Notes: generated from the letters alone by a model not told the origin. Counted from the stretch's first letter, positions 1-8,853 are shown. The stretch is DNA of 64,000 bases from Oligella sp050920755 (GCF_050920755.1 NZ_CP158480.1:1302001-1366000), one strand, 5' to 3'. Made by a program: numbers and translations.

Positions 1-156
1 AGTATTTACTTTATTACTCAATTACCGTCTGAGCCGGTGCCTGGTGATATTTTCGTAGTAGCCGTGGTTTCTTTGGTCTTGTCTTTATTGGCTACACTGT
101 ATCCGAGTATTCGAGCGTCACGCTTACAGCCGGCGGAGGTTTTACGTCATGATTAA
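1..156 (+). CDS. lolC: LolC/LolE lipoprotein-release permease, C-terminal fragment
   Basis: The window opens inside this gene. Reading from base 1 gives 51 codons ending in TAA, with the typical end of a LolC/LolE permease: a P-x-D-x-F stretch, the last membrane helix (V-A-V-V-S-L-V-L-S-L-L-A-T-L), then Y-P-S-x-R-A-S-x-L-x-P-A-E-V-L-R. LolC works with LolD and LolE in the inner membrane to pass mature lipoproteins to LolA. The stop overlaps the lolD start by 8 bases, which suggests translational coupling. Whether it is LolC or LolE cannot be decided from the tail; the position before lolD favours LolC. Confidence 0.85.
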   Translation, partial: SIYFITQLPSEPVPGDIFVVAVVSLVLSLLATLYPSIRASRLQPAEVLRHD

Positions 157-847
157 TACGGTTTCACAGCAAGCAGTGATCGTCGCTAAGGATGTGACCA
201 AGGTCTACCATGACGGTAGAGATGAGTTACAAATTCTCAGTGGGGTCAATATCTCGGTGGATCTGGGCGAGATGTTGGCGATTGTCGGTGCCTCCGGTTC
301 CGGTAAAAGCACCTTATTGCATATTCTCGGTTTGTTGGATGAGCCGAGTTCCGGTGAGGTGTTGATTGACGGGCAGAGTAGCCACAATTTATCGGAAAAA
401 GAGCGTAGTCTTATCCGTAATCGTAAATTGGGCTTTGTTTATCAATTCCATCATTTATTGCCTGAATTCTCTGCTTTGGATAATGTCGCCATGCCTTTAA
501 TTGTGCGCCGTATGCCGCGTAAAGAGGCGCGTGAAGAGGCTGCCGTGGTGCTTGAAAAAGTCGGTTTATCAGAGCGCATTCTACATAATCCCAGTCAATT
601 ATCGGGTGGTGAAAGACAGCGCGTGGCTTTAGCGCGTGCTTTGGTAACCCGACCTTTATGTCTATTGGCCGATGAACCTACCGGTAATTTGGACAGTCGC
701 ACGGCAGCCAATATGTTTGACTTGTTGGTGCAAATTCGTCAAGATTTTAATACGGCCTTTATTATTGTGACTCATGATCAGAAATTAGCTGATTTAGCCG
801 ATCGTCAATTAGTGATGGAGCGGGGTGTATTATCAGCTGCTGAGTGA
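149..847 (+). CDS. lolD: Lipoprotein-releasing ABC transporter ATP-binding protein LolD
   Basis: The ATPase of the LolCDE complex on the cytoplasmic face of the inner membrane; it powers release of outer-membrane lipoproteins to LolA. The 232 residues carry a Walker A G-A-S-G-S-G-K-S-T (47-55), an ABC signature L-S-G-G-E-R-Q near 150-156 and a Walker B L-L-A-D-E-P-T-G-N-L-D. The F-V-Y-Q-F-H-H-L-L-P-E-F stretch after the Q-loop is the usual LolD/MacB-type signature. Length is normal for LolD. It overlaps the end of lolC, and tatD follows after 24 bases, so the three probably share one transcript. Confidence 0.95.
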   Translation: MINTVSQQAVIVAKDVTKVYHDGRDELQILSGVNISVDLGEMLAIVGASGSGKSTLLHILGLLDEPSSGEVLIDGQSSHNLSEKERSLIRNRKLGFVYQFHHLLPEFSALDNVAMPLIVRRMPRKEAREEAAVVLEKVGLSERILHNPSQLSGGERQRVALARALVTRPLCLLADEPTGNLDSRTAANMFDLLVQIRQDFNTAFIIVTHDQKLADLADRQLVMERGVLSAAE

Positions 848-871
848 GTGTTTTCTTAAGCTCTGATTGCC

Positions 872-1678
872 ATGTTGATAGATAGCCATTGCCATTTGGA
901 TGATGCCTTGTTTGATCATGACCGCAAGGAAGTGATTGCAAGCGCAAAGACCGCCGGTATCGAGGGGATTATTATTCCGGCGGTTGCACGAATAAATTTT
1001 ACCGCTGTGCGTGAATTAGCTCATGAATTTGAAGGTGGCTTTTACGCTTTGGGTATTCATCCGCTCTGCGTGCATAGTAGCACTACAGAGGACTTGGATT
1101 TTTTAGCGGAAGCGGTCGCAGTGGCAATGAGCGATCCGCGTTTTGTCGGTATCGGTGAAATTGGTCTGGATTTTTTTGTCAAGGAAATAGCCGAGGGTGA
1201 GCAGCGTCAAAAGCAAGAGCATTTTTACAATGAGCAGTTAAAACTGGCTCGACGCTATGATTTACCGGTAATTTTGCATGTGCGCCGGTCCCAAGATATT
1301 ATTTTGAAGTATTTGCGTCGTTATGATGACTTGAGCGGCATTGCACATGCTTTTAATGGTAGTGAGCAACAAGCCGATCAATTTATTGAGCTGGGCTATT
1401 TACTAGGCATTGGCGGTGCCATGACCTTTGAGCGTGCCAGACAAATACGTCGTCATGCCCGACACTATGATTTAAGCCATTATGCCTTAGAAACCGATTC
1501 ACCGGATATTGCGCCGGCTTGGCTGGGTTCGCATGCGGCGCGCAATACTCCGGAGCAGATTAGAGGCATTGCCGAAGCACTTGCTGCATTAAGAGGTCAA
1601 TGTTTTGAAGAGATCCAAAAACAAACAGGGGAAAATGTTTTAAACACTTTCCCCAGAATCAAAAACTTATTAAGCTAG
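872..1678 (+). CDS. tatD: TatD-family metal-dependent hydrolase
   Basis: A TatD/YcfH-type amidohydrolase with a TIM-barrel fold; family members are metal-dependent deoxyribonucleases involved in DNA repair and turnover. The N-terminus carries the metal-binding D-S-H-C-H-L-D motif, followed by G-E-I-G-L-D, H-V-R-R-S and E-T-D-S-P-D near the C-terminus, the standard order of TatD metal ligands. The length of 268 residues is usual. It lies 24 bases after lolD, and its 3' end holds a hairpin that reads as a terminator on the opposite strand. The exact substrate cannot be told from sequence. Confidence 0.9.
   Translation: MLIDSHCHLDDALFDHDRKEVIASAKTAGIEGIIIPAVARINFTAVRELAHEFEGGFYALGIHPLCVHSSTTEDLDFLAEAVAVAMSDPRFVGIGEIGLDFFVKEIAEGEQRQKQEHFYNEQLKLARRYDLPVILHVRRSQDIILKYLRRYDDLSGIAHAFNGSEQQADQFIELGYLLGIGGAMTFERARQIRRHARHYDLSHYALETDSPDIAPAWLGSHAARNTPEQIRGIAEALAALRGQCFEEIQKQTGENVLNTFPRIKNLLS
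1620..1654 (-). terminator. Rho-independent terminator for phaB, inside the 3' end of tatD
   Basis: A perfect 7-bp GGGGAAA/TTTCCCC stem (1628-1634 with 1648-1654) with further inner pairing. On the minus strand it is followed by a T-rich run (TGTTTTTGG), the layout of an intrinsic terminator for the convergent phaB gene. On the plus strand no T-run follows. The stem therefore doubles as tatD coding sequence. Confidence 0.6.
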
Positions 1679-1691
1679 TATAAGTACTTGA

Positions 1692-2441
1692 TTAGTACAT
1701 GTGTAAACCGCCATTGATAGCGATATTAGCACCGGTCATAAAGCCTGCGCTCTCAGAGCAGATATAAGCTACCAACTCACCGATCTCCTCAGGTTTACCT
1801 AAGCGACGCATAGGGATTTGAGGGATGATTTGCTCATTAACGATTTCTTGAGGCATTTGGGCAACCATCTCAGTCATGATGTAGCCCGGGGAGATTGTGT
1901 TTACAGTGATGCCTTTAGAAGCAAACTCGAGCGCTAAGGTTTTGCTGAAACCGTACATACCGGATTTAGCAGAAGAGTAGTTGGCTTGACCGAACTGACC
2001 CTTACTACCGTTAACTGAAGAGATCGTTACAATACGACCCCATTTAGACTCAAGCATGTCATCAATCACTTGTTTAGTTACGTTAAATACTGAGTCTAAG
2101 TTAGTGCGTAATACGGATTCCCAGTCTTCATAAGACATTTTACGGAATGAACGATCCTTAGTGATACCGGCGTTATTTACCAAAATCTCAACTTTAAAAC
2201 CGTCAGCATGAATTTTTTCAATCATTTGCCGGCATGATTCGAAATCGGAAACGTCAACACCGTAAGCTTTAAAATCATAGCCGTCTGCTTTTTGTTTGGC
2301 TAACCACTCAGCGGGATTGTCTGAAACATAGTAAGCAACGAGTACTTGATGACCGCGATCGGCAAGTGAGCGAGCAATCGCAGTTCCTAAACCGCCAATA
2401 CCGCCGGTAACTAATGCTGTTCTTTTTGTTTCACTAGACAA
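1692..2441 (-). CDS. phaB: Acetoacetyl-CoA reductase (PhaB-type SDR)
   Basis: An NADPH-dependent short-chain dehydrogenase/reductase that reduces acetoacetyl-CoA to (R)-3-hydroxybutyryl-CoA for polyhydroxybutyrate synthesis. Visible motifs are the Rossmann T-G-G-I-G-G-L-G at residues 12-19, N-N-A-G-I-T-K-D, the active-site S-S-V-N-G-S-K-G-Q-F-G-Q-x-N-Y-S-x-A-K, and the C-terminal N-G-G-L-H-M-Y. The last two patterns are typical of PhaB rather than FabG. Length (249) is standard. No phaC or phaA is present in the window, so the gene stands alone. A 12-bp inverted repeat lies just upstream of its start. Confidence 0.88.
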   Translation of the reverse strand: MSSETKRTALVTGGIGGLGTAIARSLADRGHQVLVAYYVSDNPAEWLAKQKADGYDFKAYGVDVSDFESCRQMIEKIHADGFKVEILVNNAGITKDRSFRKMSYEDWESVLRTNLDSVFNVTKQVIDDMLESKWGRIVTISSVNGSKGQFGQANYSSAKSGMYGFSKTLALEFASKGITVNTISPGYIMTEMVAQMPQEIVNEQIIPQIPMRRLGKPEEIGELVAYICSESAGFMTGANIAINGGLHMY

Positions 2442-2467
2442 AATAATTTTCCTAAAAAAGTTTGATT

Positions 2468-2507
2468 AATAACTTGTTAGTCGTCATATTAATGATAACA
2501 AGTTATT
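2468..2507. promoter_or_regulatory. 12-bp perfect inverted repeat upstream of phaB
   Basis: AATAACTTGTTA (2468-2479) and its exact reverse complement (2496-2507) are separated by 16 bases. The repeat lies 27 to 66 bases upstream of the phaB start codon, between phaB and the carbonic anhydrase gene. It could be an operator for a dimeric regulator, or a weak A/T-rich hairpin ending carbonic anhydrase transcripts. No T-run follows it. Confidence 0.5.
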
Positions 2508-2546
2508 GTGAAATTTATGTTGCAGCGCAATAAAAGCAACTGAAAT

Positions 2547-3209
2547 TTATGCTTCGTCAAAGGAGAGACAGGGCAGAAACTCACCGCTTTGCGGGTTTCT
2601 ATAGTACAAAATACCGGAAGCGATGCCGAAGTAAGCACCGTGTAGAAAGAGATCACCGCTCTCTACACGCTCCTTGACGCTGGGGAAGGTCATAAGATTG
2701 TTAAGACTATGCTCAACCACGCCTAATTCAATCTGGCGAATCCAAGACGCCTCATCCTCTTTGGACTCGGGACGCGGACCGATTTTATCTACTACGCCTT
2801 TAATCTGAGACATCCACTTACCGATAAAGTCGCTTTTAGAAAGTGGGGCGATTTTATTGGCATAGGCTCTGACGCCCCCACAGTTTGCATGGCCTAAAAC
2901 CACAATATGACGCACACGTAAGGCAGTAGTGGCGTATTCAACTGCAGCGGAGGTGCCGTGTTGTGTACCGGCATCGGAATGACCGCTTTCTACTGATGGA
3001 ACTAAATTTGCAATATTACGAATAACAAAAAGCTCACCCGGTCCGGCACCGAAAATAATCTCAGGGGCAACGCGTGAGTCACCACAGCTTATTACCATGA
3101 TTTCAGGAACCTGACCCTGTTCACCGAGTTGCTTATAAAGATGGCGCTCTTTTTCCATGCGGCCATTAAGGAAGTCGTTATAACCGTTGATTAGTCTTTG
3201 GGGAAACAT
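2547..3209 (-). CDS. can: Beta-class carbonic anhydrase
   Basis: A cytoplasmic zinc enzyme interconverting CO2 and bicarbonate, supplying bicarbonate to carboxylases. Zinc ligands are visible as C42 in S-C-G-D-S-R (with the D44/R46 dyad) and as H107 and C110 in L-G-H-A-N-C-G-G. The 220-residue length fits the beta class. The gene stands alone on the minus strand, upstream of phaB and divergent from comEC, with about 150 bases between the two divergent starts. The encoded protein begins M-F-P-Q-R-L and ends with a short acidic tail. The family assignment is secure; the physiological role is inferred. Confidence 0.93.
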   Translation of the reverse strand: MFPQRLINGYNDFLNGRMEKERHLYKQLGEQGQVPEIMVISCGDSRVAPEIIFGAGPGELFVIRNIANLVPSVESGHSDAGTQHGTSAAVEYATTALRVRHIVVLGHANCGGVRAYANKIAPLSKSDFIGKWMSQIKGVVDKIGPRPESKEDEASWIRQIELGVVEHSLNNLMTFPSVKERVESGDLFLHGAYFGIASGILYYRNPQSGEFLPCLSFDEA

Positions 3210-3363
3210 AGCTGAATTGATTAAGTTAATACCCTTATATTTTACACTTCAGCACACAATTTCTCCTTAAAAAAGCCGCTTCGGGTGGACAAATGTAGCC
3301 CTTTGTGAAATTTTGATTGATTTCTGTATTAGTCTAATCCTATGTAACACAGTGATTGAGACG

Positions 3364-5853
3364 ATGGTACTTTGGTTTTTAATGAACGTGTCTGCTTTGG
3401 CCGGCTTTGTGGTGGTGCAGCAATTGGCTTCATTAGTGCCGACCGGAAATTTGCTGGTGGCAATGGGTTTTTGTTTTGCAGGCGGATTATATTTTGCTTT
3501 TTATTGCACTTGGCAGGTCGCGATACGTCAAGCTTTAACGCGCTTATTTGCTTGTTTATTGATGTTTTTAATCGCCTTTACTTATGCGAGTTGGCGTGCC
3601 GATTTCCGATTGGCGGATGCGTTGGCGCCACAGCATGATAATCAAGTCTCTAAATTAGTGGTGGAAGTCATTGATTTAGTGAATTATGGTGATACTTATT
3701 TGCAGTTTGACGGGAGGGTATTGAGTTCTAAGCCGGCCGACGGTATTCCTAAGCATGTGCATTTACGTTGGTCCTTTGGTGCTTTTACCGGCCCTTATCA
3801 AAAAGCACCACCATTGCAAGCGCCGATGCCTGAAATCAAGCCCGGCGAGATTTGGGAGTTTTCGGTCTTACTTAGAAGACCTTATGGTGTCTTTAATCCG
3901 GGTCAAGGGGATATTTTGACGCATCGCTTTGCTAATAATCAGCGTGCCATCGGCACTATCAAGGGTCAAGGCAAGCGTATCGCTGAACGGGGTGAATGGC
4001 GTTGGGCTATTGAAGTCGCTCGTTGGCGTCATGAGCTTCGTAAGAAGATGAATAGATACTTAGCCGATAAGCGCTATGGGGCGGTGATGATTGCTTTGGT
4101 AATGGGTGATCAAGCAGCCATTTCTCAGGAGGATTGGGGCTTATTTAATCGGGCCGGTTTGACCCATTTGGTCTCCATTAGTGGGACACATATTACGATG
4201 CTTAGTTCTTTGGCTGCTTTACTGACATTGTTTTTGTTGCGACCTTGTGCTTTTGCAGCCAAATTAGTGACAGAGCGTGTACCGGCGCAGCGTTGGGCGG
4301 GTTTGGTCGGGATTACGGTGGCGTTTTTATACTGTCAAATAGCGGGTTGGGGCGTGCCGGCGCAGCGCAGCTTCTTTATGTTGTCGATATTTTTTGTTAA
4401 TTGGCTTTTTGCTTTGCAATGGTCTATTCAAATGATTTTGAGCCTGGCTGCTTTAATTGTCTTAATCCTGGATCCATGGGCGATGATGAGCATCGGCTTT
4501 TGGCTCTCATTTGGGGCGATGTTGGTGTTAGTAACGCTACTTAAGGAAATATCCAAGGCACAGGGTTTAAAGCAGAAGTTACAGTTTTCCATACGTTCAT
4601 GGATAAGGGCACAGTTTGCTGTATTTTTAGGATTGGCGCCTTTATTAGCGTTGTTTTTTAATCAGATTTCCTTAATTTCACCGGTGGCAAATGCTTATGC
4701 CATTTTTGTTATCGGGACCTTAATCACGCCGGCCAGTTTATTGCTGGCCTTTAGCTCTCAATTTGATGGCTTAGCTTTGATTAATCAGCACTTTGCCGAT
4801 GGCGTGCATTTTTTGCTGTGGTCGGTGTTGGAGCTGAGCGCTAAACTGGCGGCATGGCCTTATGCGTTATTGGACGTGTCTGCGCTACCAATGGGGGTCG
4901 TGGTGTTTGCGTTGATAGCCGTTTTTATGCTGCTAAAGGTGGGTTTTTCCAAATGGACACTTTTAGCTATGTTGTCGTTTTTGCCGATTTTTAGCGGCAT
5001 GGGTGGCAGTAAAGAGGTTTTGAATGAGGGTGAGTGGCAAGCTTATGCCTTGGATATAGGACAGGGTAGTGCGATTTTAGTCAGTACTAAAAATCATCAT
5101 TTACTTTTTGATTTAGGGCCGCGTACTTCCTATGATTATGAGGTTTCTAATCGTATCACTATACCGGTTTTAAGGGCCTTGGGCATTAAGCAGTTGGATT
5201 ATGTGGTGGTATCCCATAGTGATTTGGATCATGTGGGTGGGTTTTCTGAATTAATCAGTCAGGTTCGGGTGGGGCATGTCTTTGCCTCCTTTAGGGTGGA
5301 CCAATGGCTCAGTAAGGAGGAAAGGATTTTTGAAAAGGACTATAGCCCCTTAAACCGCGAAGTTAGGGCCGAGGCTTGTCGCAACGGGCAGCAATTTGAG
5401 CATGATGGTGTACGTTTTAGTTTTCTCTGGCCTGAAGCGCAGGATATATTGCCGCTCAGCGTAAAAAGTGACAATGCAGAAAGCTGTGTTTTATTGCTTG
5501 AAGGTCGCTATCATAAACTATTGCTGACCGGCGATATTGATAAAAATGTGGAAAGTAAATTGCTGACAGCGGCGCGTTTACCACCGGTTGATGTGATGGT
5601 GGTAGCACACCACGGTTCAAAAACCTCTTCCTCCAAAAGCTTTGCAGCACATAGCCAAGCGGCGATTGCCATTGCCCAAGCAGGGCATTACAATCGTTAT
5701 TCACATCCCGATCTGCAAGTCGTACGCAATTGGCAGCAAGCCGGCAGTCTTTTTTACAGTACCATTGATAGTGGGGCAGTGAGGGTACACTCAAGTGCAT
5801 TAGGCTTATTCCATCGTACGGAAAAAGAGCTGCGACAACGTTATTGGCATTAA
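3364..5853 (+). CDS. comEC: ComEC/Rec2-family DNA uptake channel
   Basis: An inner-membrane channel that moves single-stranded DNA into the cytoplasm during natural transformation. From residue 1 there are hydrophobic segments, a DUF4131-type soluble N-terminal domain, the polytopic competence domain (containing G-L-T-H-L-V-S-I-S-G-T-H), and a C-terminal metallo-beta-lactamase-like domain with S-H-S-D-L-D-H-V-G-G and V-A-H-H-G-S-K-T-S-S. The frame is open from a TTG at 3313, but the ATG at 3364 is preferred because it puts the first helix at the N-terminus. That gives about 829 residues, a usual length. ComEC is also kept in species with no known competence. Confidence 0.9.
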   Translation: MVLWFLMNVSALAGFVVVQQLASLVPTGNLLVAMGFCFAGGLYFAFYCTWQVAIRQALTRLFACLLMFLIAFTYASWRADFRLADALAPQHDNQVSKLVVEVIDLVNYGDTYLQFDGRVLSSKPADGIPKHVHLRWSFGAFTGPYQKAPPLQAPMPEIKPGEIWEFSVLLRRPYGVFNPGQGDILTHRFANNQRAIGTIKGQGKRIAERGEWRWAIEVARWRHELRKKMNRYLADKRYGAVMIALVMGDQAAISQEDWGLFNRAGLTHLVSISGTHITMLSSLAALLTLFLLRPCAFAAKLVTERVPAQRWAGLVGITVAFLYCQIAGWGVPAQRSFFMLSIFFVNWLFALQWSIQMILSLAALIVLILDPWAMMSIGFWLSFGAMLVLVTLLKEISKAQGLKQKLQFSIRSWIRAQFAVFLGLAPLLALFFNQISLISPVANAYAIFVIGTLITPASLLLAFSSQFDGLALINQHFADGVHFLLWSVLELSAKLAAWPYALLDVSALPMGVVVFALIAVFMLLKVGFSKWTLLAMLSFLPIFSGMGGSKEVLNEGEWQAYALDIGQGSAILVSTKNHHLLFDLGPRTSYDYEVSNRITIPVLRALGIKQLDYVVVSHSDLDHVGGFSELISQVRVGHVFASFRVDQWLSKEERIFEKDYSPLNREVRAEACRNGQQFEHDGVRFSFLWPEAQDILPLSVKSDNAESCVLLLEGRYHKLLLTGDIDKNVESKLLTAARLPPVDVMVVAHHGSKTSSSKSFAAHSQAAIAIAQAGHYNRYSHPDLQVVRNWQQAGSLFYSTIDSGAVRVHSSALGLFHRTEKELRQRYWH

Positions 5854-5914
5854 AAGACTATAATAGATAGATAATCATAATTCTGCATCAACCCTAAAAA
5901 TATAGGATAGCTCA

Positions 5915-6775
5915 TTGAAAAACAATAACTTTATGCCGGTGGATTTACATTGTCACTCCACCGTTTCGGATGGTGTTTTAGCACCGGAAGCGGTGGCAGA
6001 GCGTGCCTATCATAATGGCGTGCGTTTATGGAGCCTTACCGATCATGATGAGGTGGGAGGGCAGGCGCCGGCCCGACAAAGTGCAAAAGCGCTGGGTATG
6101 GACTATATCACCGGCATAGAGATTTCGGTTACTTGGCAGGAGCGCACCTTACATATGGTCGGTTTGGCCTTTGACCCCGATAATCAGACTTTAAATGAGG
6201 GCTTGGCGGCGATTCGAGCGGATCGTGACAGGCGTTCTTTTAAAATTGCAGAAAAATTCGATGCCTTGGGTATTCCAAATACCTACGAAGGTGCCTTGGC
6301 CTTGGCGGGAAATCCTGAATTAATCAGTCGTTCGCATTTTGCCCGTTATTTGGTGCAGGCCGGTTACTGCCAATCACTGCAGGAGGTTTTTGACCGCTAT
6401 CTGAGTGATGATGGTCCGGCTAATGTACGTACTGCTTGGGCCTCATTACCGGAGGCCGTGTTCTGGGTAAAGGAAGCCGGCGGTGTTGCGGTTATTGCTC
6501 ACCCGGGTCGTTATAAGTATAGTCGCAGTCAGTTTGTTGAGTTATGGCGCACCTTTAAGGCTTTAGGCGGTGAGGGTGTTGAGGTGGTCACCGGCTCGCA
6601 TACTCCTGATCAATATTATCAGTACGCCGATGTATGCAGACAATACGGTTTTTTTGCTTCTGCCGGCTCTGATTTCCATGGGCCTAAGGAGGGGCGTTTG
6701 GATTTGGGGCATTTGCCGCCATTACCAAGTGGATTGACACCGATTTGGCATCATTTAGGTTATAGCCAGTATTAG
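5915..6775 (+). CDS. rnm: PHP-domain 5'-3' exoribonuclease (RNase AM/YciV type)
   Basis: A polymerase-and-histidinol-phosphatase (PHP) domain protein of the TrpH/YciV group; characterised members are RNase AM, which matures the 5' ends of rRNAs. Metal ligands are visible in D-L-H-C-H-S-T-V-S-D-G, L-T-D-H-D-E, E-I-S-V-T-W, I-A-H-P-G-R and G-S-D-F-H-G-P. Length 286 fits. The start is probably the TTG at 5915, which has an AGGATAG-type ribosome site; an ATG at 5933 is the alternative. A TATAAT hexamer at 5859-5864, just after comEC, may be its promoter. Confidence 0.85.
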   Translation: MKNNNFMPVDLHCHSTVSDGVLAPEAVAERAYHNGVRLWSLTDHDEVGGQAPARQSAKALGMDYITGIEISVTWQERTLHMVGLAFDPDNQTLNEGLAAIRADRDRRSFKIAEKFDALGIPNTYEGALALAGNPELISRSHFARYLVQAGYCQSLQEVFDRYLSDDGPANVRTAWASLPEAVFWVKEAGGVAVIAHPGRYKYSRSQFVELWRTFKALGGEGVEVVTGSHTPDQYYQYADVCRQYGFFASAGSDFHGPKEGRLDLGHLPPLPSGLTPIWHHLGYSQY

Positions 6776-6800
6776 CCGGCATCAGTTTTTGGGTTTTGTA

Positions 6801-7355
6801 ATGAATAAAGCATTTGTAAAAGAAGACAGTGACTTCGATGATGATTTGATGGCGGAGGATTTAGCGATTCCGCAGGGCTTTAAGAACTACATCACACGTG
6901 AGGGTTACAACAAAATGCGTGAGGAATTGGCGGATTTGGTAAATAATGAACGTCCCGCAATCGTCAACACGGTTTCTTGGGCCGCATCTAATGGTGATCG
7001 TTCGGAAAACGGTGATTATATTTATGGTAAAAAGCGTTTGCGTGAAATCGATCGACGTATACGTTTTTTAACCAAACGCTTGGAAAGCATCGAGGTGGTG
7101 GATACGCACCTACAAACTCATCGTGATCAGGTGTTTTTCGGTGCTACGGTTGAGTATATCAATCAAGATGATGAAGCGTTTAAAGTGACCATTGTCGGCA
7201 TTGATGAAGCTGAGCCGTTAGCCGGTAAAATCAGTTGGATTTCACCCGTGGCCCGTGCTTTAATGAAGGCCAAAGAGGGCGATGTGGTCTTTGTTAATAC
7301 CCCTAAAGGCAAGCAAGAGCTGGAAATTCTTGAGGTCAGTTATCCCGAGCATTAA
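6801..7355 (+). CDS. greB: Transcription elongation factor GreB
   Basis: A secondary-channel factor that makes backtracked RNA polymerase cleave its transcript. The N-terminal coiled coil carries the acidic tip motif N-G-D-R-S-E-N-G-D-Y-I-Y-G-K-K-R-L-R, which with F-F-G-A-T-V-E-Y and the C-terminal FKBP-like domain identifies a GreA/GreB protein; G-K-K-R-L-R-E-I-D-R-R is typical of GreB. The ATG at 6801 gives 184 residues including an acidic N-terminal extension (E-D-S-D-F-D-D-D). It ends just before an IS481-type element, so that insertion sits in the intergenic region and leaves greB intact. Confidence 0.92.
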   Translation: MNKAFVKEDSDFDDDLMAEDLAIPQGFKNYITREGYNKMREELADLVNNERPAIVNTVSWAASNGDRSENGDYIYGKKRLREIDRRIRFLTKRLESIEVVDTHLQTHRDQVFFGATVEYINQDDEAFKVTIVGIDEAEPLAGKISWISPVARALMKAKEGDVVFVNTPKGKQELEILEVSYPEH

Positions 7356-7492
7356 TTAAAGCTTTGCTTTTTAAGCATTGATTTGTATTAGTTTCGACTT
7401 AATCTGACATAGCTCTTGAAAAAGAGAGAGTTACTCGTTCAAAATAATGGGTGTCTAAACCTTAAATTGAACATAAACAGGGAGTAACTCTC

Positions 7493-7627
7493 ATGCACCA
7501 TACTACCAATTCAATCATCAAACATAAAGTAGGTTTATTAAATTTAGCCGAAGAACTTAACAATGTGTTGCAGGCATGCAAGATCATGGGTGTATCTCGC
7601 GATACTTTTTATCGTTATAAAGAGCTT
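7493..7627 (+). pseudogene. IS481-type transposase, N-terminal remnant (45 codons)
   Basis: An ATG at 7493, with an AGGGAG ribosome site, opens a frame that reads M-H-H-T-T-N-S-I-I-K and continues to R-D-T-F-Y-R-Y-K-E-L, the helix-turn-helix start of a common IS481-family transposase. It stops being transposase exactly where the IS5 terminus begins at 7628. The rest of the DNA-binding region and the start of the catalytic domain are absent; the C-terminal part resumes at 8854. Confidence 0.8.
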
Positions 7628-7697
7628 GAGACCTTTGCAATAACCCCTCAAACTTCCTAAAATATGGCTTATTTCCTTGCTTTCTTACTTCAGTCCC

Positions 7698-8708
7698 ATG
7701 AGTAGTTTCTTTCAACAAACCGCCAAAGCCCGTATTGCCAAACACCTCGACCGTTTTCCGTTGCTTAAGTTAGATCAAGTGATTGATTGGCGACCGATTG
7801 AACGTTACCTCAATTCACAAAAGCAGCGTCGATTGACGACTCAACAAGGTCGTCCGAGTTATCCCGTGCTCGCCATGTTTAAGGCAGTCCTATTGGGTCA
7901 ATGGCATAGCCTCTCCGATCCGGAGCTTGAGCATAGTTTGGTGACTCGCATTGATTTTACGATTTTTTGCGGTTTTGATGATATGGACGTTCCCGATCAC
8001 AGTACCCTATGCCGTTACCGCAATTGGTTGGCTGAGGAGGGTTTATTGGATAAGCTGTTAGTGCTTATCAATCAGCAGTTAAGCGAGAAGGGTCTAAAAG
8101 TAGCCAAGGCGCAAACGGCAGTGGTTGATGCGACGATTATTCAAACGGCAGGTCGTAAGAAAATGAAGGCAATTGAGCAGCTTGAGGACGGTGAGTATCA
8201 TGAGTCTGCACCAAGCACTGATAAGGATGCACGTTGGACAAAAAAGGGGGCTGACTTCCATATAGGCTTTAAGCTATATGCTCGTTCGGATGGTGAGGGC
8301 TATATTGAAAAGCTTAATACCACGCCCGCTAATATGCATGAGGTTAATCAACTTGAACCGCTCGTTAATGATTTGGAACAGGGCACGAGAGTAGAAGCGG
8401 ATAAGGGCTATAGCAGCGCAAAGAACCGAAAGCGATTACAAGCGCTCGGCTTAGAAGATGGCATTATGCAAAAGGCGCATCGCGGTTCAGTGTTGACACG
8501 TGAGCAGATAGAACGCAACAAGCGTTTATCTAAGACTCGCTATGTGATTGAGCAAAGTTTCGGCACGCTGCACCGTAAATTCAAACATAAGCGGGCAAGC
8601 TGTTTTGGTCTCGTCAAGGTGCATGCGCAGTCGCTTTTGAAAGCGATTTGCATCAATTGTTTAAAAGCTGCCAATAAGCTTAGGATAGTTGCGCCTAATT
8701 TTGCCTAA
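7698..8708 (+). CDS. IS5-family transposase
   Basis: A DDE transposase of the IS5 family, 336 residues from the ATG at 7698 (M-S-S-F-F-Q-Q). The N-terminal region has the family pattern P-x-L-A-M-F-K-A-V-L-L-G-Q-W and P-D-H-S-T-L-C-R-Y-R. Catalytic residues probably lie in V-V-D-A-T-I-I (first Asp), E-A-D-K-G-Y-S-S (second Asp) and R-Y-V-I-E-Q-S-F-G (Glu). The frame is uninterrupted, so the protein may be active. A truncated second copy of the same gene start lies at 19307. Confidence 0.93.
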   Translation: MSSFFQQTAKARIAKHLDRFPLLKLDQVIDWRPIERYLNSQKQRRLTTQQGRPSYPVLAMFKAVLLGQWHSLSDPELEHSLVTRIDFTIFCGFDDMDVPDHSTLCRYRNWLAEEGLLDKLLVLINQQLSEKGLKVAKAQTAVVDATIIQTAGRKKMKAIEQLEDGEYHESAPSTDKDARWTKKGADFHIGFKLYARSDGEGYIEKLNTTPANMHEVNQLEPLVNDLEQGTRVEADKGYSSAKNRKRLQALGLEDGIMQKAHRGSVLTREQIERNKRLSKTRYVIEQSFGTLHRKFKHKRASCFGLVKVHAQSLLKAICINCLKAANKLRIVAPNFA

Positions 8709-8724
8709 AAGGCAGAATTAGGCA

Positions 8725-8753
8725 GATAAATGCCTAAAAAACAGGCATTTATC
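8725..8753. repeat. 11-bp hairpin in the 3' end of the IS5 element
   Basis: GATAAATGCCT (8725-8735) and AGGCATTTATC (8743-8753) are perfect reverse complements around a 7-base A-rich loop, just after the transposase stop. No T-run follows on either strand. It may shield the transposase mRNA or act as a subterminal site; its role is not known. Confidence 0.6.
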
Positions 8754-8853
8754 GATAAAAGCGGGGTGAAATTTGCCGAAAATTTCCAAAAAAAATCAAA
8801 AAATTTCCAAGTAGAACAGAAATCCGGTATTTAACTGCTTTTATGCAAAAGTC

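Noticed and set aside
5456..5800. Long open frame on the minus strand within comEC
   Set aside because: It lies opposite the clearly conserved metallo-beta-lactamase domain of ComEC and has no recognisable domain or ribosome site.
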